The notes under the pieces are model-generated. The model searched no databases. It was not told the DNA's origin and worked only from the letters and a program-made list of their open reading frames with translations. Shown piece by piece: positions 22,201 through 32,799 of a stretch of DNA of 64,000 bases. The stretch covers positions 1,119,030-1,183,029 of the forward strand of contig SCFE01000060.1 in NCBI GenBank assembly GCA_004352715.1, read 5' to 3'. Origin of the DNA: Hofstenia miamia. Taxonomy: Eukaryota; Xenacoelomorpha; Acoela. Every line of letters starts with the position of its first letter. Position 1 is the stretch's first letter. The translations under genes were made by a program, and so were the position numbers.

Positions 22201-23995
22201 CTGGCTAACAAAATGGCTAGGCTTTCATAAAATTTACGTTTCAATAGAAACATTTTTTTTGAATAAACTTGTAATACGTGAAATGATATGCGATGCATGT
22301 ACATTTAATTTGGTAAACAGCGCCGTAATTTGCTAAGAGATTTGATTTGATTCAGCTAAGCTAAAATCGCAAAATTTGGCAATTTTCTAAGCAATTCTAT
22401 GCCCAGTTTCAAACAACAACTGATTTTAAAAAACAATGTTAAGTCATTTTTATATAGAAAAATTCCTATTTCATGATTTGACTAGTCGTAAACGGTAAGA
22501 GTCAAATTCGGGCATTTCTGCGTCACCCCTTTGACAACCTTGGTTAATAACGTGTAGCTGTGTCAAAAACTTATTTTTTATCATCTTCAGTACATTTCTT
22601 TGCAATGGATCTTTTTAAAGATTAACAATCTAAGAATTTCATCACTAAATTTACAGATTTTTCATTGTTTTTAAACTTTTGCTAACCTACCTTCTTTGAA
22701 TCAGTTGGACCAAAATTAAGTCCCGTTCAAATTTTGTTTTGAAAATTTGAAATGTTTAAGCAAAAATTTCTATTGATCTATAAATATTTGAAAGTGAATT
22801 TAGTAGTTATTTTTAAATCAGGGTTTGTTTACTAGCTGTTCAAAAGCAAACATAAGTTCAAGTCTGTACCATATCCCAAAGCCTGTGTGCATTTTAGATT
22901 GCAATATTGAATATTAACTATGTGCATACAAGGAGATCATGTACTATATTACTTTTATAATGCTTTGTATTGAAAAATCATTGTCTATGTATATGAACAA
23001 GAGGGGTACAAGCAGGTCGACCCGACCCACGCTGATTCAAGCTTCGTGTCACTTTTCGATAATGTTTAATGGTTCTTGGTCTATCAGAAATGATAAAGGA
23101 TTGAGATTGGTAAGCATTTCAAATAAAATTTCCCATGAGTTTGTTTCAAATTGCTAACCAAGCTTCACATTTCTAGCTTTTTCAATCACTAAGAAGAGTG
23201 GGATACAAAGAGTCCACTAAGATGTTTTTGTGCAAATGTTTCCACTAGTTATGTTAATATTGAAGGAAAGATGATAAAATCATATTGTTATTATTTATTT
23301 ATAATTTTTATTCTTATAGGATTGAAAGTCTATATGAAAATGAAATAGGGTGGGTTGAACATATGAAAAAGAATTATTTCCTTCATTTTCAGTTTGATGG
23401 AATTTAGATGTTGAAGGTCAACTGTCTAAGTTTATTTTCTCTGTTTAGTAATCGCAGCGGTACCTCATCGTTAAGTCTTCCTTCTAGAGTACAGAAAGCT
23501 AAGAAAGCAACAACTCGATCATTATCTGCTACACAAAAAGCTTCCAAGACATCAACTCCTAGTCGAAGATTCTCACAGCCATCAACTTCTCATGTTGCAA
23601 ATCCAGTTTCTCCTCATGTTGAGCCAATTACTCAAGCTCGTGATCAATCGTCACTTAATGTAATTAGAAGACATCATCGACGGAAGAATCCTAAGCCACG
23701 ACGATTAAATAAAAAAACCAATGCTTTGCGTGAAATTAGACACTATCAGAATTCAACACATCTTCTCATGCGCCACTTGCCTTTCCAAAGACTAGTTAGA
23801 GACATTGTTGGAGAGTTTGGAAATTATAGAATGCAGTCCATTGCTTTGGAATGCTTGCAGGAAGCATCGGAAGCGTTTCTTGTTTTATATTTTGAATTCT
23901 TAAATATTTTATGTAACCATGCTCGCAGAGTTACTATAATGATTAAGGATTCTGAATGCCTTAAACGTGTCAAACCTGAATTTTTTCATTCCTAA
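15693..23995 (+). CDS. CENPA: Centromeric histone H3 (CENP-A/cenH3-like), two exons
   Basis: Exon 1 is 15693-15919 and exon 2 is 23449-23995. The donor is CTAG|GTAAAAT and the acceptor TTTTCTCTGTTTAG|T. The junction codon is AG + T (Ser), giving 257 residues. Exon 1 gives a basic, Ser-rich start (MSNRRLRRNSSRLSP). The tail is long, about 165 residues, and has no ARTKQ or ARKS H3 motifs. From residue ~168 the fold reads ALREIRHYQNSTHLLMRHLP (alpha-N), FQRLVRDIVGEF (alpha-1), GNYRMQS (loop 1), IALECLQEASEAFLVLYFEF (alpha-2) and NHARRVTIMIKD (loop 2). The strong divergence in alpha-2, the loss of Thr107 of H3 (here Leu) and the long tail point to cenH3, which replaces H3 in centromeric nucleosomes. 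Loop 1 is one residue shorter than in H3, whereas many CENP-A proteins have a longer one. The acceptor-like TTTTGTTTTTAG directly precedes the ATG, so a 5' exon or a trans-spliced leader is likely. The frame is intact. The exon 1-2 link is inferred, and extra exons in the intron gap cannot be excluded. Confidence 0.8.
16165..16229. repeat. 34-N gap plus (TA)n
   Basis: Ns run from 16165 to 16198, then (TA)15. Another (TA)n lies at 16030-16051, so a roughly 150-bp piece (16052-16200) is bracketed by TA arrays. Confidence 0.9.
16230..16911 (+). mobile_element. 5'-truncated DD34E Tc1 element in the cenH3 intron
   Basis: The left end CCAAGTCATATTAATTGCA and the right end read inward (CATCCAGTCATATTAATTGC) are inverted repeats, both abutting (TA)n arrays. 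The transposase frame reads RQFTKKVMFWRCITATG, IEGTMTAEKYRNVIQRLLPF, IYQHDNAPCHTAQVV and WPLYSPDMNPIESVWSVLKK. The second catalytic Asp (QHD) and the Glu (PIE) are 34 residues apart, as in Tc1. An in-frame TAA near 16700 is followed by more family sequence (TREDIINRANQIW) to a stop at about 16854. The DNA-binding domain and first catalytic Asp are absent. It sits in the same orientation as the host gene. Confidence 0.85.
16938..17518. other. Assembly gap, 581 N
   Basis: The gap starts in a (TA)n array at the right end of the Tc1 element and ends in a run of G. Confidence 0.95.
17519..18531 (-). pseudogene. Second mariner-like transposase relic (DGAPPHF type)
   Basis: On the minus strand, about 18330-18010 gives the DNA-binding part: EARRMFFEKFG, LARTLRDWKARFLDTLTILP, then FLSQRKVAQEVGVAPSSLNK. 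17923-17690 gives ITCWAMMSPDFGFVH and LEHYKRILQTQVIPLV, and 17690-17525 reads GDGAPPHFAIVVRQLLN and QWPPRSPDLSVCDFWLWGYI. The last two hold the second and third catalytic acids of the IS630/Tc1/mariner fold in the subfamily common in arthropods. The stop-rich frame shows it is dead. The right end near 18531 reads inward as CAGAGTGATCTTCCCGCCG beside TA. Confidence 0.85.
18600..18870 (-). pseudogene. Fragment of a third mariner-like transposase N-terminus
   Basis: The minus strand reads RRQFIERKHVQKITQEF, then GRKRTSRTNENLENIQLLFK and EDKHVSIKALSEATGIS. This is the linker and second helix-turn-helix of mariner-type transposases of the same broad group as the neighbouring relic but clearly a different copy. 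Only about 75 residues remain. Confidence 0.6.
18880..19205. other. Short direct repeats, no gene
   Basis: AT-rich intron DNA. The phrase GAAATCCAATAAAAATSCAT occurs twice (near 19058 and 19125), suggesting a short local duplication. Confidence 0.5.
19208..19719. mobile_element. Tc1-like non-autonomous element, 512 bp
   Basis: The left end is CAGTACTGGAAAAAATAATT followed by CGGCCACC. The right end read inward is CAGTAATGGAAATGTGTATT followed by CGACCAC. TA flanks both. An extra copy of the right-end sequence, GGTGGCCGAATACATTTTTC, lies inside at about 19505-19524, so the element may be two tandem or nested halves. No transposase is present. Confidence 0.75.
19720..21326. other. Intron DNA without recognised genes
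   Basis: Only short frames on both strands, none recognised. Several AATAAATCCAA phrases occur between 20400 and 20490 as weak local repeats. Confidence 0.4.
21327..21490. other. Assembly gap, 164 N, flanked by C runs
   Basis: The gap is bordered on both sides by CCCCCC and CCCCCAT-like words, so the missing sequence is probably a C-rich simple repeat. Confidence 0.9.
21540..22120 (+). pseudogene. hAT (ZBED5-like) transposase relic with right terminus
   Basis: The plus strand reads VETYFEKIQIPLTNAIACAT then DGASS, the 'A.ATDGAP.M' block with the first catalytic Asp of ZBED5/FAM200-like hAT proteins. After a jump it reads IQKWHEHMKFRFQNVLQLEI, PDGIIDSFINISE and, later, YELAPSPSFTLE. The middle of the catalytic domain is deleted. 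The segment ends in TTTGGGAAACACTG at 22120, the reverse of a CAGTGTTTCCCAAA hAT end. Confidence 0.75.
22121..23448. other. 3' part of the cenH3 intron, no gene recognised
   Basis: AT-rich. A GC-richer island at 22995-23035 translates as NKRGTSRSTRPTLIQ but lacks convincing splice sites. The last 20 bases are a strong pyrimidine tract and acceptor for cenH3 exon 2. Confidence 0.45.
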
Positions 23996-23999
23996 TTTT

Positions 24000-24017
24000 T
24001 ATTGTTTTTTAATTAAA
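24000..24017 (+). terminator. Possible cenH3 poly(A) signal
   Basis: AATTAAA occurs just after the stop in a T-rich stretch. It is a plausible ATTAAA-type signal but weak evidence in such AT-rich DNA. Confidence 0.3.
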
Positions 24018-24211
24018 TGTTTCGTGTTGTCTTTTTGTGTTTCTGGCACAAAATTAATAAGTGATATTCAGCTATTTTTCAATTCAGCATTCTCTGAGCC
24101 TATTCTACAGATAATTATAGTAATAGATTACGCGCTAATTCAAAACAAGACACTATCTTAAGACGTCGCAGCAATTAAAGATGCCAACCATTTCAAAACT
24201 TTTAAAACTAA

Positions 24212-24767
24212 AGGTGTGTTCTCACTCTCGACTTTTATCAGCAGGTTTAAATCGAAAATGCAATTATTTTTGTTCACATTGGCGATTTTCTGTCTGATTT
24301 TTTATCAGAAAACCCGGAGTTGGAATAGCGTTTCCACTATGATTTTTTATCAGATAATACATTATCATCTGATAAAAAATCGATAGTGGGAACGATTTCC
24401 CAACTCCAATTATATTTTGGTTGACAGTAAGAGAAATAACATCTGTTTAATGATTGGCTGTTTTGTAATGTAAACAATGTTTGTATATTTTGTAGTTGAA
24501 AAATTTTACTTTAATAATCGACGATGCACGAGTCTGTTCCTTACTTCAACTAAACAATTATATTGAAGTAACTATTCGACTATCGAATTTAATCAGATGA
24601 TAAATTATCAGATGACAGTAATTTAGGTGTTTTGACAAAAAATCAGAATAAGCGTTCAGACTATCGACTTTTATCAGCTGATAACAAAGCAGACAAAGTG
24701 TTCACACTGTCGACATTTATCACCGATTTCTTGACATACGATAGAAGTCGATAGTGGGAAGACACGT
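24212..24767. mobile_element. MITE with internal ATCTGATAA palindromes
   Basis: The left end AGGTGTGTTCTCACTCTCGA and the right end read inward (AACGTGTCTTCCCACTATCG) are diverged inverted repeats; both continue ACTTYTATC. The centre (24342-24385) is a palindrome of TTTTTTATCAGATAA and its complement, and the words TTTATCAG and CTGATAA recur throughout. No coding capacity. It starts about 220 bp after the cenH3 stop. Confidence 0.75.
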
Positions 24768-24769
24768 TA

Positions 24770-25545
24770 TGTTTTCATATTACAACGAATAGAAAACCAG
24801 AATGAGAGGTGTTTTAAAATATCAATAACACATTCACATTATTTAGAAGAAATAAATGATTTAATTCCAACTGTCTAATAGTTACACAAATTTCATTGCC
24901 GCAAATCATTAAATATAGAAATTAAAAATGTATTTTGAAAGCACACAGTTTACAAAATCCTTATTGTTGAATGTAAATGATCTGTTTTTGCTTGATTTAA
25001 TCAATACTGCATCAATTCAACACTGTCAATGCTGTGCCTAACTAGAAAATAAGTTTAGAATTGCTTACAATACATAATTGCTTTTATGGAAATTTATAAT
25101 TGCAGTTTATTCACAACATTATAGCCGTTTTGAAGGTTTTTTGAATTAATTTCAATTTGATCAAATATTGATTAACAAAAATGATTTATTATAGAAAATA
25201 TTTGAAAAATGTTTTTCAAAGTAAAACTGAAAAATAGTTTGTGAAGAAAGTTTGGACTTCCATTCACAACCTGATGTCCACCACAGTTTTTGTGAGATTC
25301 CCATGAAATTCCCACGCGTTTCTTATCGGATCTCTAGATAAAATGGCATAGTACAGTGGTGAGATCCGAGTAGAATTGTTCTGCCCAAACCCTGAGTTTA
25401 ACGACACATCAGTGTACCCGGTCAAAATCCTACTCTGAATCATATCCAACGTAAGCCGCGGAAAAAAAAATGACACAGATTTTCAAAAAAATAAGCACTT
25501 GTTGTTCAAATGATAGTATTAAATCAATCTCAAATTACATTTTAA
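24770..25545. other. No recognised feature
   Basis: AT-rich DNA. A 70-residue minus-strand frame (25476-25264) is somewhat richer in GC and complex in composition, but I recognise no family and see no clean splice sites. Confidence 0.4.
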
Positions 25546-25548
25546 CCC

Positions 25549-25636
25549 TAGTCGTACACTGCCGTAAAGTAAAGTAAACCATAGAATTTTTTAAATGGAT
25601 TTTACTTCATTTTAATACTAGCAGTGTACGACCAGA
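25549..25636. mobile_element. Small foldback, ~86 bp
   Basis: GTCGTACACTGC at the left is the exact reverse complement of GCAGTGTACGAC at the right. Inside these, AAAGTAAAGTAAACCAT pairs imperfectly with ATGGATTTTACTTCATTTT. A miniature foldback element. Confidence 0.65.
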
Positions 25637-25639
25637 CTA

Positions 25640-28600
25640 ACACGACTGAAAATTGAGTTTTATATACACAATATTATAAAACTTCAAATAATATCGATTT
25701 TGTGCCTATATAGAACAAGTTGCAACTGCGTCCTACCAAAACTCAAAGTGACCAGGTACAAAGCCTATATCCGTACCTGGGGATTTTCTTCAAATTTAGT
25801 ATATTTGTACTATTTCTGAACTCCATAGTATAAATTGCCAAATTTTGCATTTTTCTACATGGCTGGTAGCCAAGGTTGATAGGGTCTGATTTTTTAATTT
25901 TTTTCTTAAATTTGACTTTTTAAAATTGATTTTTAAAGCAAAATATGTCTGCATATATTTAGAACATTATTTTTCCATTATCTACAGAACAAATAAGTTT
26001 TTAATAAATCTTAATAATAAAAACCTAAGTGGCAATATTAAATTGTTTAGTAAAATACCATATAATTTGTGAAATGAACTTTCTCAAAAACTATGTTTGC
26101 AAGATCAAAAATAAATGTCCCAAACTATGATGCCGCAAGTCGGGCTCCAAAACACAACTCGAATGTCTTCTTTATTCTAGTGTTTCAGAAGTAATTTTGT
26201 ATTTATTTATAATTCACAATAACACACTCCAGTGACAATATATCTTATTCATTACAAATGCATTGGTTAATTGTTGAAGTTTCAATGCCACAAAATATCT
26301 GGAACATTGTGACATGGTTTTTTACACTTACTGATAAGAGCTATTCAGTTACAAGCATTTCGTTACTTTAGCCTAACCGGCTCTTTATTGACAACAGTAA
26401 CAAGCAAAATACTCAAACTAAAAACTTTCAAAAATTAGACTTTTAGTGAGACAAATTTAAGTATCGAATGAACAAAAACTAAAACTAATTGGATTAAATT
26501 AATTGTAGTTGATATGGTGATACTTGCTGCATAGCCCGATATTGATATCTGAAACGAATACATAAATTTAACCGGAACAAATAGTACCCATTAGCTGGTT
26601 TCCAAAGTTTGAAAGAATGTACCAGACTCAATGCCAATTTTGGAATTGGCCAATCCTGATCAAATTATTGATTGCAGATAAAATATTATTCAAAAACTAT
26701 TAATGATATTAATATTATATTTGGTCGGCTTTTAAAACTTTCAAAAGGCAAGCGCATACACTCATCTTCAAATCTAAGGAACATATAATACTTTTTTCAA
26801 TTTATCAAAATATACTTGCGATTTTATTAATTTCTCTACCTCTACAATTTGAAAACTATATAAAAATATATTGCAAACGTTTTTTAAATTAAAGTTTTTC
26901 AATTTGCAGCAATAATTCGCGGTTTACAATTTACATATTTCAAGTTTTGTTTTTGCTAACCAATACGAAATTTATAAAACATTTTTGATTGGAAATATTG
27001 TCAACGAATTTGGTTAAAAATGAGATATTGGTATTTTTTACAGTGCTGAATTTGTAAAAGTATTAGTATTTTTCAACAAAATTTAAACCAATCTATAAAT
27101 AAGTGTAATTTTTATGAATAAGATAGTTGACTATATTTAATAACTACTATTAATTTAGTTCCACATACAAATAATACACTTATTACTATACCACATATCA
27201 GGATTACATATGGAAATGGAAATTTCTAATCCATTCCATTTCCAGATTATGGAAATGAAAATGAAACGGAAATTGAAATCATTTTATGGAATGAAAATTC
27301 AATGTAAATTTTTAAAACTGCAATTTCAAAAAAAGATATTTTTAATGCTGTAAAAATTCAAAATAACCTAAATTTAAATAAATATAGAGGGGCGGAAGCA
27401 GGAAACTATGACGGGAAGACACCTTAGTCATGATCACGTGAGTGACCAAATTTTTGAAAAAAGACCCGAAGCACAAACTTAGATTTAAATATTTTGCTAT
27501 TTTGTAAATTAGACAATTTGGAGAAGCGTGAAGGGGGGGCATTCCACTCTAAATTTAAAAAAAAATTTAAACAGTAGTTACAAAATGCAAATTTAGTGTG
27601 AATCATACAAAGCATAGCGAATAGAAAATCAAAAATTATCGGTCAAAAGACGCCTTTAATAATCTTCATTTCAAAGAATTTTTGGATTTTCGTTAGTTGA
27701 AATTTTAATATAATATTTTAAGTATTTAGAATAGCATTCCAAAAATCTTGGGCGGCTAGGGTTACAAAAAAGACGGTTTCTAGAAAAATAACATTGATTT
27801 AGGTTAGAGTCATGAAATGCTCGCGACCGCACAGCTCTACTTACTTATCTCAGTTCCATGTGACTGGGAATAACATGCGACTGTGAGTAAAAGAACCTGG
27901 AACTACGGATTTAAGAATGCTGCTGATAATTTTTCAAAATTTGATCAATATTAGTTGCACGCTATAGGGACAGTCGCACCGGAAAATTTAATGAGACAGA
28001 GTGGAACCAGATCCAAAAGACTAAATGAGACTGAAACATAGCTCTAAGAATTGTGGAAAAGTATGGAAATATTTCTAAAATAGTTATATAAAAGGAAAAC
28101 AATCGAATTTCCATATGCAAGCCTGCATATTATTCAAACATGTAAATTATGAAAAGTTTTACTTCAAACGTGTTTGAAAACTACAAATAAATTTACCTGT
28201 AATGTGCTGAACTTAAAAGCACGTCCTGGTAGAAAATCACATGCACCAGCGTAAAATTTCACATTTTAATCTGGACATCGGTTGTTTGAACGGAGTCATT
28301 GCATTAGGCAAATGCAGGGGTTTCGCAAGTAAATAATCATCTTTTGAGTAATACATCTTGGCAATCGGGTTTTTTGTGCTCCGAAACAATATTTCTTATG
28401 AAACATCTGCAGGTTGAATGGTGGGAAGCGTCTTAAAATTAATAACATGCTATGTATTAATTGAAAAACTTCCATTTTGAAACATCATCACGCAATTTCG
28501 TTAAGAATGTGAAAAAATTTCTTGTAAATAATTTCAAAAATGTTTTTATCTAGCTGTAGTGTTGTTGTGGAGTCAGCTAGTCTGGTTTACTTCCAATGTA

Positions 28601-30525
28601 CACATTTTCGCCAATTAACTCAATGCTTTCATAAGGTGCTAAACAGCGCCAATTGAATCATTCACTTTATCAGCAGAATAATATCAATAACCGCAATAAT
28701 TTCCTTGTTGCATTGTGCTAACATAAAACAAGAGTATATTAGCTGGTGAACGTTTACAATTTGAAAATAATTTTGCTATCACATAAATATTTAAAGAATC
28801 CCATTTATTGAATATATTCATCTATAAATTCATTTGGCTAATAATTTCGCTGTGTTACCCCAAGCATTGTTGTCATTTATTCTATTACCATAAATGCCTA
28901 GTCGAAATTTATTAGCCATTCTTAATTCCAATATTTTAAATTTCGCCCGAGTAACATCACAATAATGTAATAGATAGTGAATGATGGTAAAATGTATGTA
29001 GGTAATAGCAAATAAATAATGTCATTTCTAATATTTCGCAAAATAAATACGCAATTGCAAGCTGAATTTTTATATAATAGGGAACTGTAGTGATATCATA
29101 TAAGCAATTAACTAGTTTGCAGAACGATTTTGAAGCATTCAGAAACAAATTTTCAAATGAAAATTTTTTTGTTTGTTTTCCAACACAACTCGCTTTGTTA
29201 GGCCTCAAACATTGAAAATGGAAACAAATTAATAGTTAGTATTTGTTTGCAATCAAATATTACAAATGGGAAACAACTTAATCTTTAGTATTTGCGTTTT
29301 CTATCAACTAAAACTGCTTAATAAAATTTTGCACAACACTTCCAAATTGTGATTCTATCAAAGTGTTGTTTTTTGTTCAAAACAATGTAAACTAAATATT
29401 TATTCATGGAATTGTTGTAAATACAAGATATATGACATAAAATTTTAGAATTTTCTTGAAACTCAATATAATTAACCTATATGTAACAATAAATTTATGG
29501 ATTGCAATTAAGATTACGGCGCAGCAATATTTTTAAGTTTGACATCTAAAATGACTATAAATTTGTTTCTTATCATACAATTATAGTTTTCATAATTTGG
29601 TTCATAATGGTATGGTACCCAGTGGTGGGGCAAGCGACGGGCAGTTGTCCTCCTAAAATTGAAATAGCAGAAAAAGCCCCCATACAATCTATAATTTAAT
29701 CAGTAAAAGTACTCTTATTTATCTAGCATTTTAAGCAAAATATGTACCAGAGAGATATATATCATATTTTTATATTGAGAGCTTGGAAAATTTCACACAA
29801 ATGCTCTGTTCGTATGAGTAATTATTGTTCTATCCGGAAGTTGACATGCACAAGTTTAGTTAAAAAATTAGTGGTTACTAAAATTTAAGAAAATAGATTA
29901 GCTAAAATAATGGAATGAATAAGAGAATATTGGAATTAATATTACTCCGATTAAAAGAAATTAATATACTATTTTGCTAGATTAACTAAAATTTTTGCTC
30001 GCACTTCATTTATGTTTGGCATTTAATTAGATGCACAAATATGTGTAATTCTGTATTTCTTTACTAAATACGTAAGGTTTTATTGGAAATATTGGAATTA
30101 ATATCACTCCAAGTAAATGTAATTAATAGCAACAGTGATTCTTAGCAATAAAATTTGTTAGTACCTTCAAAAAATGAAATTAGTATTAAAATTAAATTAT
30201 GTATTAGCTCAAAATAACTGAAATCAATTAAAGTTTCAAGATATAGTAAATTAACAACCAATAAAGGTAGTTTCCTTTACAATTTATTTCGATAAAAATA
30301 TTAATTTGCACGATTCAATATAATAATGGAGACAAAAAAATTATTAAATTAAATTATATTACTACTTTCAGCAGAACGTTTCCTATATTCTAATGAATTC
30401 ATCTGAACTATGTACACGATTCAAATGTTTAATGCAAAATATTGTCACCAAATCATTTGTAGAATCAGAATTACTTTATTTATTTGAATTCCTAATATGT
30501 CAAGTAAAATACAAACGAACAACAA
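25640..30525. other. Long AT-rich region without genes
   Basis: I find no supported coding sequence or terminal-repeat pair in this 4.9-kb stretch. A cluster of GGAAATGGAAAT-like words at 27208-27290 is a degenerate simple repeat. Homopolymer-rich, interrupted frames suggest neutral DNA or very old repeats. Confidence 0.4.
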
Positions 30526-30529
30526 TTCA

Positions 30530-30895
30530 AGATGTTTAAAATTTAACAACGCATTTAAATCAAGCATTCTAAAAACCGACATTTTCTTTTGAAAACATAT
30601 GTAGAAGTAATATTTTGATTTTTTGACACCATTAGAATAATAGCTAGTGCAACATTTTTTAATTAATTTTGAAGCTAAGATATGTGTCTATCTACACAAT
30701 AAATGACATTTTTAGATTTAAAATTTCCAACAACAGAATTAAACCAAACATTCGAAAAACTGGCATTTCCCCTTGAAAGAGTATAGAAATATTTTGACTA
30801 AATGACACCACTAGAATAACAGCTCGAGCAAAAATTTTTTATCCATGTTGAAGCTAAGATTTGTATCTACCTGCACAACAAATGACATTTTAGAA
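30530..30895. repeat. Two-unit diverged tandem repeat, ~180 bp each
   Basis: The units at about 30530-30715 and 30716-30892 align along their length. Shared phrases include GACACCAYTAGAATAAYAGCT, TTGAAGCTAAGATWTGTRTC and AYAAATGACATTTT. Confidence 0.75.
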
Positions 30896-31415
30896 ATGTC
30901 GAATATATCTACCGCTACAATAAAAAATATACAAATTACAGTTAAAAAATGGAATTGAAATGCTGAGCGATGTTAAGAGATGACGTCATATGACGTCACA
31001 TTTTGGGCAATTCAATTTCTTCATATGCTTTGGTAAGCTTATTAATGTCGTAAGACCAACAGAGGTTCCAATTGTTGAAAACACAAGAATCTTTGACATT
31101 AGAAAGTTTTGACTATTGAAACAAAGACTTTGAGAGAATTTCGCGCATTAACTGTAGGAGAATTGTGAATTGTTTTCCCAATCCGATATGTGACCTAGAT
31201 GGCGCACAAAAGGTGAATTCGATGAATTGCTAACCTAAGCTGTTTAATATCATTTACAAATAAAAATGACTGCGAACTGCTGCAAACCGATGGTAAATTA
31301 AACTTAATAAGAACATGCAGATATATTTCGACTTACAAAGTCATCGTCTGTTTTTTACAAATTATTCCCTCTAAATTTACTAGATTTTACAATTATAATT
31401 CTAATTCTCTAAATT

Positions 31416-32245
31416 TTAAAATTTATAAATATAGTCTTCTTTTGTGTTCAAACTTGGTTGCAAGGATTTTATAAAAATGCTCTCAATAGTTTTTAAATTT
31501 CTTGATCTTGATGTCGGATATAACATTTTTGTTTCATCAAGATCAAGTAATTTAAAAATTATAAAGTAATCAATAAGCGTGCTACTCTTTGCAGTGACCC
31601 TTGACTGCGTAATTTTATTAAAAATATTCAAATTAAACATATTTAGTAAAATGTCAATTTTATCTCGTTCTTTTTGTTCCAAATAATTCATGTTGTAGTC
31701 TCCCATTAAAACAATTATATCTTTATTTTCAGAAAAAGCTAAAACCAATTTATTTTCCAATAGCTCAATGAAATAATTCGAATATTTTTTGTGCGGAGAA
31801 TAAGAAACATTTATCAGTTTTTTTATATGTAGCATTCTTTAAAGGATTTGATATTTCTACCCACAAGCTTTCTAATTTTGATGCGTCGCTACGCTTGAGA
31901 TTCTTAGAATAACATCATTTTTAAAATTGGACATAAATTGCTTAAATTCAAAATTTTTCTTCGACATGTTTTAATTATTTATATGCACATAGTTAATAGT
32001 GTTATTTTTGTATTTAATTTTTCGAAATAAGTATCGTAATCTAAAATCGGACCAGGGTTCTTTTCAATGCTATGAAGAACTAATAATAAGAAGAAAAATA
32101 TTGAGATACTTAGTAATTTTTTAAAGCTGATAAACACGATGAAGATGTTTTTGTTGTTGATATGAAAATATTGAATGAATTTATTTAAGCATAATGTTCT
32201 TCTTTTTATACTCAAAACATGCATAATTTCATTTTTTACCACCAA
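31416..32245 (-). pseudogene. CR1/L2-type LINE fragment: 2A-like peptide and endonuclease
   Basis: A minus-strand frame from 32245 contains FFLLLVLHSIEKNPGPILDY near 32095-32040. IEKNPGP matches the end of 2A ribosome-skipping peptides (usual core D[VI]ExNPGP), found at the N-terminus of several animal CR1/L2-like elements; here the Asp is replaced by Ser. After a break, 31835-31416 gives the endonuclease (EEP) domain: KKYSNYFIELLENK, DIIVLMGDYNMN with the GD.N catalytic motif, and SRVTAKSSTLIDYFI. The first part of the endonuclease and all of the reverse transcriptase are missing. A dead, 5'-retaining LINE fragment. Confidence 0.8.
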
Positions 32246-32399
32246 AAAATAAGTTAAGTGATAATAGAAGGATTAACAATTTGAATGTAAATTATTTTTA
32301 GCATTTAGATGATGAAGTTTCCATAGCCTGAGCGTCGTTAGTAAATGCACAAAATATAAATATTTACAAGACATTTTTAAACGTTAGGAAAGATCTTAG

Positions 32400-32780
32400 C
32401 TTGTGAATTTCTGCTAGTGTGAAGAAATTAGGGGGCGGAGATGACAGGGCGGAAGCGTCGGTTTTATCAAAAGGCTGTAGTGCGCGTTGATTAGATCAAT
32501 TAAATTGATTAGGCGGAAAAACTGATTGGCGCTGCGAGTGTTGGAGCGTGGGCGCTGTGAAGGTGACGGCATGGCGGTTGAAACGTGGCAGTGTTGTACT
32601 TGCATTGAGTACGGGCGGTTTTTCATCAAAGAATTCTTTAATCTTGCGCGCTAGAGTTGAGGAACCTCTTCTTGAGAAATGGATACAATCTTGTGCAAAT
32701 TATTTACGGTTGATGTTATGTCCTAAATAAAAAGATTGAAAGTTGTTAAAAACAGGATACCCTAGAATTTTCGCATTTTG
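32400..32780. other. GC-richer stretch upstream of the LINE
   Basis: It is noticeably less AT-rich than its surroundings and lies just 5' of the minus-strand LINE, so it may be that element's promoter-bearing 5' untranslated region. Its short frames on both strands show no known family. Confidence 0.3.
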
Positions 32781-32799
32781 GTTAATAAGCAAATTAAGT

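Noticed and set aside
22939-23157. GC-richer NKRGTSRSTRPTLIQ text as a possible extra cenH3 exon
   Set aside because: It looks tail-like, but no convincing acceptor or phase-compatible donor borders it, and exons 1 and 2 already join in frame.
25264-25476. 70-codon minus-strand frame of complex composition
   Set aside because: No family recognised, no clear splice borders, and no supporting neighbour.
26345-26395. Possible microexon with TTTAG acceptor and GTAACA donor
   Set aside because: 25 nt long and closed by a stop in phase 1.
30530-30895. Repeat pair as a CRISPR array
   Set aside because: Only two diverged ~180-bp units without spacers in a eukaryotic genome; an ordinary tandem duplication.
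32414-32727. Frames on both strands in the GC-richer island
   Set aside because: No family or splice context recognised; more likely the 5' region of the adjacent LINE.
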